Positions 6,485-14,086 of a stretch of DNA of 38,174 nt are shown here, piece by piece. Under the pieces are notes generated by a model. That model saw only the letters and a program-made list of their open reading frames with translations, did not search any database and was not told the origin of the DNA. This stretch comes from a virus: positions 1 through 38,174 of the IMG/VR virus record IMGVR_UViG_3300032265_003080. One strand, 5' to 3'. Each line of letters opens with the position of its first letter. The stretch's first letter is position 1. The position numbers and the translations under genes were made by a program.

Positions 6485-7768
6485 TTATAGTCTTGTATCC
6501 CCCACCGCAAAATATTTGGACACCTCGGGATTGTTGAACCAACCCCAAGTGTCAATCGTATCATACAATTTTTTGGTCTGTTCTAAGTCTCCGTCCTGTT
6601 GCAACAGATTGATCACAGCATGTATCTCTGAATCAATATGTTGTTTAAACCAGGTTGGATCTCGAGGATTGCTGTCAGCAGGAGCAGGCTCACTAAACTG
6701 CCATTGCTGATATTTTTTAATCAGGCGTTGTTTAATCTCAACAGGTAACTGCCGTATCTGCAAATGCACAGGTCGAACCAAAATATTGGTCATAACATCT
6801 ACCTGACGATTCACACACCAACGATATAGGTCGTCCAATGTATGCACACTGAGTGCGCTGGGCACAGGCCTCACAGTGATATACACATGATCCTTGCTTC
6901 GATACTTCAAGTAAGTGTCGATATGTTCCAACACCTCGTTGGTGTTAGTGCCCTTGCGTATATGATCGTTTAACACACCAAAACACTCAACGCTGATGCC
7001 AATATCCACATGCCTAAAAGTGTTTAGTTTTTTAATTAACCCAATGTTTACTATACTGCCGTTGGTAGTAAATCCCAAATAGATATCGGTTTTGCCGGCT
7101 GCTATCAAACGATCTATTAGATCTTCAAATCTAGGATTCAATAATGGTTCACCGCCGATGAGATGTACAAACTTTAAATTGTCGGTGGCACAGATATAAT
7201 CAACTACATGATTCCAAGATTTTTCGTCCTTGGTCCAGTTTAATCGCGCCGGCCCTGAATATGTTCCGTCTCTCAACCCCTCTACGGCCAGTTGACTGCT
7301 CGACCACGGACCACACATCTTGCAAGCATAGTTGCACTCGTTTCCAAGATTTATATGATAACTGACTGGCCGCATGATATCGGTAGCACCCTGATTGGCT
7401 TGAGAAAATTCAAAATGCGGCAGATCTGGACTAGCCCGATAGGTCAAATCAAAATTTACATCACTGATATCACTCTTTAAGTTTTCCTTGAGTCTCTTGC
7501 TGGAACTTCCTACTTTTTCTTCAGTGTAACACATTTGGCAACGCGGTTCGTGGACACCATTCAGCTTGTCCAACCGTACCCGGCGTTGGTATTCGCCATT
7601 GATCCAATCTTCTAATTTCATATTGTGTACATTATTTTTTTCTACAAATCCCGGAGGAAATGGTGTGCGTTGAGGTGGGGGTTGTGCACCACAAGTATGA
7701 TAAGTTCCATCAGCATTTATGTGGACTTCAAACCAAGGAACTATACAGAATATTTTATCGTTGGTCAT
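6485..7768 (-). CDS. Radical SAM enzyme with N-terminal twitch-like auxiliary cluster domain
   Basis: A 427-residue radical SAM protein. The [4Fe-4S]-SAM motif CxxxCxxC is at Cys145, Cys149 and Cys152 (NECNYACKMCGP), followed by HLIGGEPLLNP, the GGE motif that contacts SAM. An unusual N-terminal segment carries Cys8 (FCIVPWFEVHINADG), Cys26 and the pair Cys77/Cys80 (CQMCYTEE). This fits the described 'N-terminal twitch' radical SAM family, in which four Cys bind an auxiliary cluster. Such enzymes usually modify peptides or proteins through a 5'-deoxyadenosyl radical. The substrate here is unknown. Its ATG lies 14 bp inside the end of the preceding radical SAM gene, so the two are translationally coupled and probably work together. 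Confidence 0.85.
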   Translation of the reverse strand: MTNDKIFCIVPWFEVHINADGTYHTCGAQPPPQRTPFPPGFVEKNNVHNMKLEDWINGEYQRRVRLDKLNGVHEPRCQMCYTEEKVGSSSKRLKENLKSDISDVNFDLTYRASPDLPHFEFSQANQGATDIMRPVSYHINLGNECNYACKMCGPWSSSQLAVEGLRDGTYSGPARLNWTKDEKSWNHVVDYICATDNLKFVHLIGGEPLLNPRFEDLIDRLIAAGKTDIYLGFTTNGSIVNIGLIKKLNTFRHVDIGISVECFGVLNDHIRKGTNTNEVLEHIDTYLKYRSKDHVYITVRPVPSALSVHTLDDLYRWCVNRQVDVMTNILVRPVHLQIRQLPVEIKQRLIKKYQQWQFSEPAPADSNPRDPTWFKQHIDSEIHAVINLLQQDGDLEQTKKLYDTIDTWGWFNNPEVSKYFAVGDTRL

Positions 7769-8723
7769 TTTTACACTTTATTTGGCAAATTTCCATTGGA
7801 TTGCTGTCAAAGCTATCAATCAACTCTTGCCACAGCTGGTTGTCGTTTATGATTTCAAAAAATGATCGATTGCGGATAGACAAACGGTCTTGATGTTGTT
7901 TGACAAAACTATTCTCCTGATAGCCATTGTTAAACCATGGACAAGGTTGCACTACGCCGTCAATACCGATGAATAAATCTTTTTGATAATTCAGACATTT
8001 AGCCCAGGCATGCGGTTGATCTGGGACCGCAGGAACAATTGGTATGTACTTATTAGAATTTAGTACTTCTACTTTGGTCTCATAAACTAAGGTATCAGCT
8101 ACCAGCTTGTTGGCTGGCCGCAATTGATCTATACCGTCGACCAAATAGCGTCCGTCAAATTTTGAACTCTTGACTGTGCGAAATCGATTGCAACCCAGAG
8201 ATTGAGCTAGATTTCGCATAGTATCAATTTGGTCTTGATTGAACGAAAAGTAAATAGCCGACCATTGTATAGAACATTCACTGGTATTGCGTAAAGTCTT
8301 GATGCCCAAAACAATGCTGTCAAAGTCGCTGTTGATTCGATACTGACGATTAGATTCATGATTCCATCCGTCGATACTGAATGTGACTTGATCATTATAG
8401 TCCAACAGGCAACCCAACTGTTGCCACCATTCGGCCCGTTTGTAACTGCCATTGGTTGTGATTTTTATACGACTGGAACTATTTTGTTTAATGTATTCTA
8501 CAATTTCTAAAAATTCTGTAGCATAGATAGGATCCCCGATGTCGCCACAAAATATAAAATGTTCAATTTGTATCAACACATCAACTGGAAATCCTGACTT
8601 AAAATTTTCAAGCGTTATCTCTTGATTTATCTGATCCAAATTTAATTCAGTTCTAGGACATCGTGGGCACTTTAGTACACATTTGCTACTGAGCTCGAGA
8701 TGTACCGTACGATAGTTAAGCAA
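7755..8723 (-). CDS. Radical SAM enzyme with C-terminal SPASM/twitch-like domain
   Basis: A 322-residue radical SAM protein. CxxxCxxC is at Cys15, Cys19 and Cys22 (SKCVLKCPRCPR), with FCGDIGDP in the position of the GGE motif and KITTNGS as a later strand. The C-terminal part has Cys243, Cys261 (GIDGVVQPCPWFNNGY) and CQIKC (Cys313, Cys317). These four ligands suit one auxiliary [4Fe-4S] cluster, as in SPASM/twitch enzymes acting on peptides. Translation starts at TTG (8723), which overlaps the last codons of gp46 by 8 bp; no ATG or GTG lies before the first Cys. The pair of auxiliary-cluster radical SAM genes is part of the gp47-gp46 operon. Substrate unknown. Confidence 0.85.
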   Translation of the reverse strand: MLNYRTVHLELSSKCVLKCPRCPRTELNLDQINQEITLENFKSGFPVDVLIQIEHFIFCGDIGDPIYATEFLEIVEYIKQNSSSRIKITTNGSYKRAEWWQQLGCLLDYNDQVTFSIDGWNHESNRQYRINSDFDSIVLGIKTLRNTSECSIQWSAIYFSFNQDQIDTMRNLAQSLGCNRFRTVKSSKFDGRYLVDGIDQLRPANKLVADTLVYETKVEVLNSNKYIPIVPAVPDQPHAWAKCLNYQKDLFIGIDGVVQPCPWFNNGYQENSFVKQHQDRLSIRNRSFFEIINDNQLWQELIDSFDSNPMEICQIKCKNDQR

Positions 8724-10479
8724 TCTCTACATCCGTGTTGTATGAAGTAAAGCCGTTTTCTTTGATAACCTTGAGTATATTTTCTACCCGTCCGGTTAGC
8801 TCATCTCTATGACTGACCAACCAGATTGATTTGTGTCGATCACGGCTCATCTGTTTCAACAAGGCCAAGGCTGATTCTACGCCGGCGGTATCTAGACCGT
8901 TGTCGATCATTTCGTCAATGAATAAAAGATTAATAGGTTGATACAGGCTTTCAAATACATCTCTGAATGCCCAGCTCATGCTTAGGATAAGTCTATTGCG
9001 TTCACCGCGCGATAAGTTATCAAAGTCTAGTTCACGGCCCAGTTCTTCAATACTCACGGTAAGATCATTCTGAAACACCACAGTGTGTGGCAAGCCCACA
9101 CGGTCTAGATAGTGTGTTAGTCTAGCGTTGAGGTAGCTAAGATTCTGCTCAATAATTTTCTTGCGGATGAAGCTATCCTTGCTGGTGAGTAACTTGAGCA
9201 AGAAATCTTGATGTTCTTGTAGTCTGGTAAGTTCGTTAAGCGTGTCATATGTGACCTCCTGTAGGGCTTGTGAATTCATTTCATCGATCTGTTCGGTATA
9301 CGGATCAGTTTCGGCTGTTTTGCCGGCAATCTGCTGTTCAAGACTGGACACAGTGGCCTGATGCTGAATAGCATCACTTTCGTTGTCATAGAACATCTTG
9401 GGCGGTTTGCCTAGCGTGCCCAGGGCTTCGACGGCAGTCTCCAGCTCTGCCAGTGTGTCAGTATGAGCCTGGCTCGCTTCTCGCGCTCCCACCAGATCCG
9501 CCTGCTTACCTTCCAAAACTTGTTGGTGCTTATGGTCGTGGAAAGCCTGTCCGCAGGTGTGACATTCATGGCTTTCGAGCGTAGAGATTTCTTTTGATAG
9601 CTTGGAAATCGCTTTGTTTTCCCGATCAATATCCAGTTTCGTGCGACTGATCTGACCAGATAGATCGTTGATATCCTTTCTTTTCTGATCCCATGTCTTG
9701 TGATCTTTGTGCGCTTGGATCTCCACTTCAATCTGTATATTCTGTAGCGCCGCAAGGGCTTTCTCAAGTTCCTGGATATCAGTGGCATGTTTGTCGGTCC
9801 ATAGTTTTTGTCGCCGCTTTAGATTCTCAATCTGTTCTTCAATACGCTTGTTGGCTTCCTGCACAGCACGAATGCGAAATTCTTCCTGCTGTATAGCATC
9901 TTTGGTTTCTTTGTTGAGCTCTTTGATACGATCAGCTCGATCACTCAGCTGAGTAATGCCCAAGAGCTGTTCGATGATAGTTCTTTGATCATTGGCCTTT
10001 AGGCTCAAAAACGGTTCAGTATAAGTGTTCAAGGCCATGATATGTTTGAACATATCATGGCTCAGTCCCAAGGTAGTTTCAATGGCTTCCTGGGTTTCTC
10101 TTGAATCGCCTTGTGCTTCGTCAGTAATTTCTTGTTCTTTGTTGTTTACATAAAATCGCAATATATTTGGCTTACGACCACGCTCAATTTTATAAGTTTG
10201 GTTACCGGCAACAAAATCCAAACTGACCAGCATGCCTTTTCCGTTGGTCTTGTTTACCAGATTGTCTTTGCGTATGTTGCTTAGAGCTTGTCCGTATAAC
10301 GCATAGCTTAGGGCATTAATAATGGTGGTTTTGCCTGTGCCGTTACGGCTACCGTCGCCGCCCAGGTCTAAGTTTTCACCCAGCACAAGAGTTAGATCAT
10401 TACGATCAAAGTCAATGGCTTGTGTAGTATTACCCACACTCATAAAATTTCGAACAGTTAAGTTTTTAATTTGTATCAT
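8716..10479 (-). CDS. gp46: Recombination endonuclease subunit gp46 (Rad50-like)
   Basis: A 587-residue SMC/Rad50-type ATPase. The P-loop NGTGKTT is at residues 46-52, preceded by the Gly/Asp-rich insert GENLDLGGDGSR. A coiled coil (about 185-300) leads to a zinc hook CHTC at 306-309, then a second coil. The ABC signature LSRGERNR and Walker B LLFIDEMIDNGLD are near the C-terminus, followed by a switch His (WLVSHRDE). With gp47 it forms the Mre11-Rad50-like nuclease that resects DNA ends for recombination-dependent replication and helps degrade host DNA. Its ATG overlaps the gp47 stop by 4 bp (ATGA), so the two are coupled. Confidence 0.95.
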   Translation of the reverse strand: MIQIKNLTVRNFMSVGNTTQAIDFDRNDLTLVLGENLDLGGDGSRNGTGKTTIINALSYALYGQALSNIRKDNLVNKTNGKGMLVSLDFVAGNQTYKIERGRKPNILRFYVNNKEQEITDEAQGDSRETQEAIETTLGLSHDMFKHIMALNTYTEPFLSLKANDQRTIIEQLLGITQLSDRADRIKELNKETKDAIQQEEFRIRAVQEANKRIEEQIENLKRRQKLWTDKHATDIQELEKALAALQNIQIEVEIQAHKDHKTWDQKRKDINDLSGQISRTKLDIDRENKAISKLSKEISTLESHECHTCGQAFHDHKHQQVLEGKQADLVGAREASQAHTDTLAELETAVEALGTLGKPPKMFYDNESDAIQHQATVSSLEQQIAGKTAETDPYTEQIDEMNSQALQEVTYDTLNELTRLQEHQDFLLKLLTSKDSFIRKKIIEQNLSYLNARLTHYLDRVGLPHTVVFQNDLTVSIEELGRELDFDNLSRGERNRLILSMSWAFRDVFESLYQPINLLFIDEMIDNGLDTAGVESALALLKQMSRDRHKSIWLVSHRDELTGRVENILKVIKENGFTSYNTDVEIA

Positions 10480-11492
10480 AGGTTCTGATATATTTTTAAT
10501 AGTAGTTTAGGATCATAAAACTCACTTTCAATATTGGTAAGTTGATCTGTGACAATTTGATCCACACTCTCAAATTTGATTTCACCTGGTGCAAGATCCA
10601 AATCCACTGCGGTACTCTTGACCGGCAATAATGCCATCTCACGCAAATTGTAGTCTTTGATAAATGTTTCTTTAATAAAATTGGCTTCTTCGTAGCTGAT
10701 ATCAATGTCTAGCTCTACACGCACATGCATGTTTGGTGCTAATAATTTGGTTGCACCGTCGATAACTTGGCTTAGTTTCATTACACGATACAAAGGTTGT
10801 CCGGGCCATGCGTGATATTCCGCAGGTTTGCCCCACTCTAACACCATCATGCCACGGTTGGCATCCCCTGCGTCGGCAAAATTATGCGGGAAACAGTTGC
10901 CAATATAGTTAATATTTTTTTTCTGCTGGCGTAAATGAAAATGCCCAGAATACACTTCGCCTACTCCGCCAAAATGATCTACTTGAATTTCACCGTGATC
11001 TGGCATTTCTACCATGGCATTCATTTTAAAATGCGGCAACTCAAAGTGCCCAAATACATATTGACTGTTTAATTTCTGAATTTTTTTATGATCATCTCCG
11101 ACCAGCCACGGCGCGATAGTTACTCCACCTTCGCTGAACCAATCGTTGACCACATGAATGTTTGGCAAATGTTGTGCCCATTCTGCTCCATGGATATCAC
11201 GCTTGTCTCTGTAGTACAAGTCGTGATTGCCAGGAATAAAATAAAAATTATCAAATGCGGCACTTAGTTTTTGCAAACTTTTTAAACTGAAGTGTAAAGT
11301 TTGTAAATTAATACTAGCTCTATGATGATGCCAGTCACCAAGAAACATTCCAGTCTCGCATCCTTCTTTTTTGGCCTTGGTAATAAACCAATCGATAAAG
11401 TCCGAACAGTCTTGGTTGTGTACTAAGCTATTAGATTTTAGTCCAAAATGTATGTCTGTGCAGACAGCAGTCTTGCAAAATAGATTTGTCAT
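10476..11492 (-). CDS. gp47: Recombination nuclease subunit gp47 (Mre11-like)
   Basis: A 338-residue calcineurin-type phosphoesterase. The metal-binding motifs appear in order: DIHFG (residues 13-17), GDWHHH, PGNHDLYY, FGHFE and GHFHLRQ. These are the nuclease motifs of Mre11/SbcD and T4 gp47, which pairs with gp46 to process double-strand ends. The first gene of the gp47-gp46-radical SAM-GIY-YIG operon. The start has no Shine-Dalgarno. A sigma70-like promoter (TTGCAA, 17 bp, TATACT) ends only 8 nt upstream, so its mRNA may be leaderless or nearly so. Confidence 0.93.
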   Translation of the reverse strand: MTNLFCKTAVCTDIHFGLKSNSLVHNQDCSDFIDWFITKAKKEGCETGMFLGDWHHHRASINLQTLHFSLKSLQKLSAAFDNFYFIPGNHDLYYRDKRDIHGAEWAQHLPNIHVVNDWFSEGGVTIAPWLVGDDHKKIQKLNSQYVFGHFELPHFKMNAMVEMPDHGEIQVDHFGGVGEVYSGHFHLRQQKKNINYIGNCFPHNFADAGDANRGMMVLEWGKPAEYHAWPGQPLYRVMKLSQVIDGATKLLAPNMHVRVELDIDISYEEANFIKETFIKDYNLREMALLPVKSTAVDLDLAPGEIKFESVDQIVTDQLTNIESEFYDPKLLLKIYQNL

Positions 11493-11500
11493 AGTTTAGA

Positions 11501-11529
11501 AGTATACACTACAAAGATGGGTTTTGCAA
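11501..11529 (-). promoter_or_regulatory. Sigma70-like promoter of the gp47-gp46 operon
   Basis: On the minus strand TTGCAA (11524-11529) is followed by a 17-bp spacer and TATACT (11501-11506), close to the host consensus. It suggests early or middle expression of the recombination/radical SAM operon. The -35 box lies inside the loop of the gp55 terminator hairpin. Confidence 0.45.
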
Positions 11530-11536
11530 CCCATCT
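11515..11536 (-). terminator. Terminator hairpin after gp55
   Basis: AGATGGGTT (11515-11523), loop TTGC, AACCCATCT (11528-11536) form a perfect 9-bp stem. It begins two bases after the gp55 stop codon, and in minus-strand RNA is followed by UUGUAG, a weak U-run. It would separate gp55 from the gp47 operon. Confidence 0.55.
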
Positions 11537-11538
11537 GG

Positions 11539-12453
11539 TTAAGTTTCGTCGTTGTATTCGGCAATGTCGATGTTGGTAACTACAGCGCCAAAGTTGGGAT
11601 TTTTCTTGCCGGCATTTTGTCTAGTCCAGCTAGGATTAAGTCCAGCCTGTTCCAGCATATCGTCACGGATATTTTGATTTTTCTTTTCCAAATTCAAAAT
11701 TCTAGTAAAACTATTAGTGATAGCAGCAGTGTAATAAGCAAAAGGATTTTGAGATTTCGACTCGTCAAACTGTAGTCCGATCTGTGACAGTTGTAGGAGT
11801 GCTTGTCCGCGCATTTCTTCATTGTAAGTGTACCCTCTCCAGTTGCTACGAGTGGCGTAGCGTTCGCATAGCTTCATATACATGGTAGCCAGTGTACGAG
11901 TGGCTTGGCCGTGATCTTTGCTAAACTCGCCGTGGTGTAAATCGCCCTTCCAATGACTTTTACCTACCAACACCGGCTCTTTGGCATCATTTAAACGATA
12001 GTGATAAAATGGAGGAAAGTTCAAACGAACATGTTTGGGATCTAAAATAGGCTCGTCCAGCAACTCTAGCAACGGGTCGTCTTCGGGCATGTCTAGGTCA
12101 AAAATATCCTCAATTTTTTTCTTTTTTGTGGTAGTTTTGGCTACTTTTTTAGGTGCCATTGGTATGTGATCCCAACAGGTCACACGGAATACCAGATCAG
12201 TGTTGGCAATCTTTTTGGGATCAACAACCTGGCCAGTTTCACGCTTGATACGGTCAGCTCTGTTTCTGCGTGCTTCAGCTATGGTTCTTTGATTGATCTT
12301 GAGCACGGTGGGCAAGATGATGTCGTACTGATGATCCGTGACCGGATCTAAGTAGGTACAGTAAGTGTTCTTGCTAAGGTGTATTTGTTTTAGGATATCT
12401 CTGTTGTTGAGATAATTGGTTTTTGCTGGTGTTCTTGTGGGTGTAGTTGACAC
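11539..12453 (-). CDS. gp55: Late-transcription sigma factor gp55 with N-terminal extension
   Basis: A 304-residue protein whose residues about 165-270 match T4-type gp55, the sigma factor for late promoters. Landmarks are HHGEFSKDHGQATRTLATMY, NWRGYTYNEEMRGQAL and KSQNPFAYYTAAITNSFTRI followed by LNLEKKNQ, a sigma region 2-like core. T4 gp55 has 185 residues, so about 100 are extra. Residues 14-98 (YLNNRDILKQIHLSKNTYC to CWDHIP) look like a separate small conserved phage protein fused in frame, joined by a Lys-rich linker (KTTTKKKK). The start is GTG at 12453 with AGGAGA eight bases upstream. A late-type motif (12474-12479) precedes the gene. The acidic C-terminus (IDIAEYNDET) might be the clamp-contacting tail, by analogy with T4. 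Confidence 0.85.
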   Translation of the reverse strand: MSTTPTRTPAKTNYLNNRDILKQIHLSKNTYCTYLDPVTDHQYDIILPTVLKINQRTIAEARRNRADRIKRETGQVVDPKKIANTDLVFRVTCWDHIPMAPKKVAKTTTKKKKIEDIFDLDMPEDDPLLELLDEPILDPKHVRLNFPPFYHYRLNDAKEPVLVGKSHWKGDLHHGEFSKDHGQATRTLATMYMKLCERYATRSNWRGYTYNEEMRGQALLQLSQIGLQFDESKSQNPFAYYTAAITNSFTRILNLEKKNQNIRDDMLEQAGLNPSWTRQNAGKKNPNFGAVVTNIDIAEYNDET

Positions 12454-12473
12454 TAAGGAATCTCCTGAGAATG

Positions 12474-12479
12474 TATTTA
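12474..12479 (-). promoter_or_regulatory. Late promoter motif upstream of gp55
   Basis: The minus strand reads ATAAATACATTC, 20 nt before the GTG start, with the AGGAGA ribosome-binding site between. It implies gp55 can activate its own gene. Confidence 0.5.
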
Positions 12480-12542
12480 TTGTAGCACAAAAACCACGCC
12501 TGTCAACCTCTTAAACATAATCTGGGTCGTTTATTTTTACGG

Positions 12543-12548
12543 TAAATA
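12543..12548 (+). promoter_or_regulatory. Late promoter motif of the baseplate operon
   Basis: GTAAATATTGTA, with 17 nt between TAAATA and the gp48 ATG; AGGA at 12555-12558 is a suitable ribosome-binding site. It shares the 11-mer TAAATATTGTA with the promoters at 617 and 20662. Confidence 0.6.
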
Positions 12549-12565
12549 TTGTATAGGAAACCATT

Positions 12566-13783
12566 ATGACCGTACCTTCAGTTGATTACGAAGCTGGACT
12601 TGCTGACAACACCTTTACACCAACGGAGTTGGACACCGCACCTGCGGATCAAAGTAATCCACCCGATCCACAGGTAAGCGCCGGCGAAGATGCTGCAGTA
12701 CCACCTAGTCAAATTGACTATGGTCCTACACCCACTAACTATGGCGCCTCTGTACAGACATTCGATGATGGGTCCACCCTACAAACGTTTGATGATGGGT
12801 CTACCTTAGCAACCGGCACAGATGGTAGTATAACTTCTAGTCCAGCAACAGTCAGTCCGTTGATCAATCCCGAAGTGGCGGCTATAACCGCTGCAACTGG
12901 GGTGGCCAACGGCGGAACCTTTACTGGTAGTATTTTTGGACTTGATGCGCAAGGAGCCGCAGCCGGTGCTGCGGTAGTAGGCGCTGCACAGGCTCGACAA
13001 CAACCAACAGTGTCTAATTTGCAGTTTGCGCCCAACACAGATTGGCGTGTGACTTTGAGACTGGCCCCTGGTGCCACTTACTTGTATAATGCTCCTAATG
13101 CTGGTTTGTTGACTCCGCTGAAAACAACCAACGGTGTAATATTTCCATATACCCCATCGATCACTACAGCTTACAAAGCACAATACAGCGAGTATAATTT
13201 GACCCACTCAAACTATCGCGGATATTTTTATCAAAACAGTTACACTGATGCAATCAACCTGACCGCAACCTTTACAGCTCAAAGTACCGCTGATGCCAGT
13301 TATGTATTGGCTGTCATACATTTTTTTCGTAGTGTAACCAAAATGTTTTATGGACAAGATGCACAACGCGGATCGCCACCACCTTTGGTATTTTTAAGTG
13401 GGCTCGGTGATTATCAATTTAACAATCACCCTTGCCTGGTTAGTCAATTCAACTATGTGTTGCCAGCTGATGTAGACTATGTCAGTTCGGGAAGTCCTTA
13501 CAATCCTGGATTGAACCTACAACCTTTGCAAAATTTATATTCAACCACCCTCAATGCCATTTCGCCCACAGTGACTCGTTTGGCCAATGCATTTCTACCG
13601 CCCGGTGCCATGGCTTCTTTGCCAGCACCACTACAAAGCCTCATAAGTAATCCAACTTATGTACCAAGTAAAATGGACATAACTCTAACCCTATTGCCGG
13701 TACAAAGTCGACAACAGGTTAGTCAGCAGTTTAGTCTTCAAAATTTTGCCAATGGTCAACTACTTAGAGGAGGATTCTGGTAA
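12566..13783 (+). CDS. gp48: Baseplate tail-tube cap gp48
   Basis: A 405-residue homologue of the marine T4-like gp48, which caps the baseplate hub and starts the tail tube. Recognisable blocks are the segment after FPYTP (YSEYNLTHSNYRGYFYQNSY), LAVIHFFRSVTKMFYGQDAQ, RGSPPPLVFLSGLGDYQFN, PTYVPSKMDITLTLLPVQSR and the C-terminal FANGQLLRGGFW. The first 150 residues are low-complexity and rich in Ala, Pro, Thr and Asp, with a tandem duplication of the octapeptide TFDDGSTL and an Ala-rich stretch near 130-145. The conserved core starts at about residue 155. First gene of the baseplate operon; its stop overlaps the next start (TAATG). Confidence 0.8.
   Translation: MTVPSVDYEAGLADNTFTPTELDTAPADQSNPPDPQVSAGEDAAVPPSQIDYGPTPTNYGASVQTFDDGSTLQTFDDGSTLATGTDGSITSSPATVSPLINPEVAAITAATGVANGGTFTGSIFGLDAQGAAAGAAVVGAAQARQQPTVSNLQFAPNTDWRVTLRLAPGATYLYNAPNAGLLTPLKTTNGVIFPYTPSITTAYKAQYSEYNLTHSNYRGYFYQNSYTDAINLTATFTAQSTADASYVLAVIHFFRSVTKMFYGQDAQRGSPPPLVFLSGLGDYQFNNHPCLVSQFNYVLPADVDYVSSGSPYNPGLNLQPLQNLYSTTLNAISPTVTRLANAFLPPGAMASLPAPLQSLISNPTYVPSKMDITLTLLPVQSRQQVSQQFSLQNFANGQLLRGGFW
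13766..13773 (+). promoter_or_regulatory. Strong ribosome-binding site AGAGGAGG
   Basis: AGAGGAGG lies nine bases before the ATG at 13783, inside the last codons of gp48, and fixes the start of the small gp53-like protein. It is the strongest such site in the baseplate operon. Confidence 0.65.
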
Positions 13784-14085
13784 TGAGTGCCAATTACGGA
13801 CCAACCAGTCCTTATTATTCGACTGGATATAGTCAATTCTTTTTGGATACCATGGTCAATAGACCCGTACCCAAGGCTACCGACGATATTTTGTTTACTA
13901 TTAATACTACATTTCAGTATAGGCCCGACCTGTTGGCCTATGACCTTTACGGCGATAGTAGCTTGTGGTGGGTATTTTATCAACGCAATCCCAATACCTT
14001 GCAAAAACCGCCTTTAGATTTTCGTGCAGGTACTTCAATTTATTTGCCCAAACTGTCTACATTAAAAACTGTGTTAGGATTCTAA
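13783..14085 (+). CDS. gp53: Small baseplate protein, gp53-like
   Basis: A 100-residue protein with FLDTMVNRPVPKATDDI, RPDLLAYDLYGDSSLWWVFY, QRNPN and a final AGTSIYLPKLSTL. The core (AYxxYGxxxLWWV followed by N) matches the N-terminal region of T4 gp53, a baseplate wedge protein with a LysM-like fold. T4 gp53 is about twice as long, so this is a minimal form or a related LysM-like tail protein. Stop-start overlap with gp48 and 1-nt spacing to the next gene show tight coupling within the baseplate operon. Confidence 0.65.
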   Translation: MSANYGPTSPYYSTGYSQFFLDTMVNRPVPKATDDILFTINTTFQYRPDLLAYDLYGDSSLWWVFYQRNPNTLQKPPLDFRAGTSIYLPKLSTLKTVLGF

Positions 14086-14086
14086 T

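Noticed and set aside
9411-9788. 125-codon minus-strand frame inside gp46
   Set aside because: Very Arg-rich out-of-frame translation of the gp46 coiled coil; the gp46 frame contains the zinc hook here and is clearly the real one.
11515-11536. The hairpin after gp55 as an operator for gp47
   Set aside because: Its position immediately after the gp55 stop and its 9-bp perfect stem fit a terminator better, although it overlaps the -35 box of the proposed gp47 promoter.
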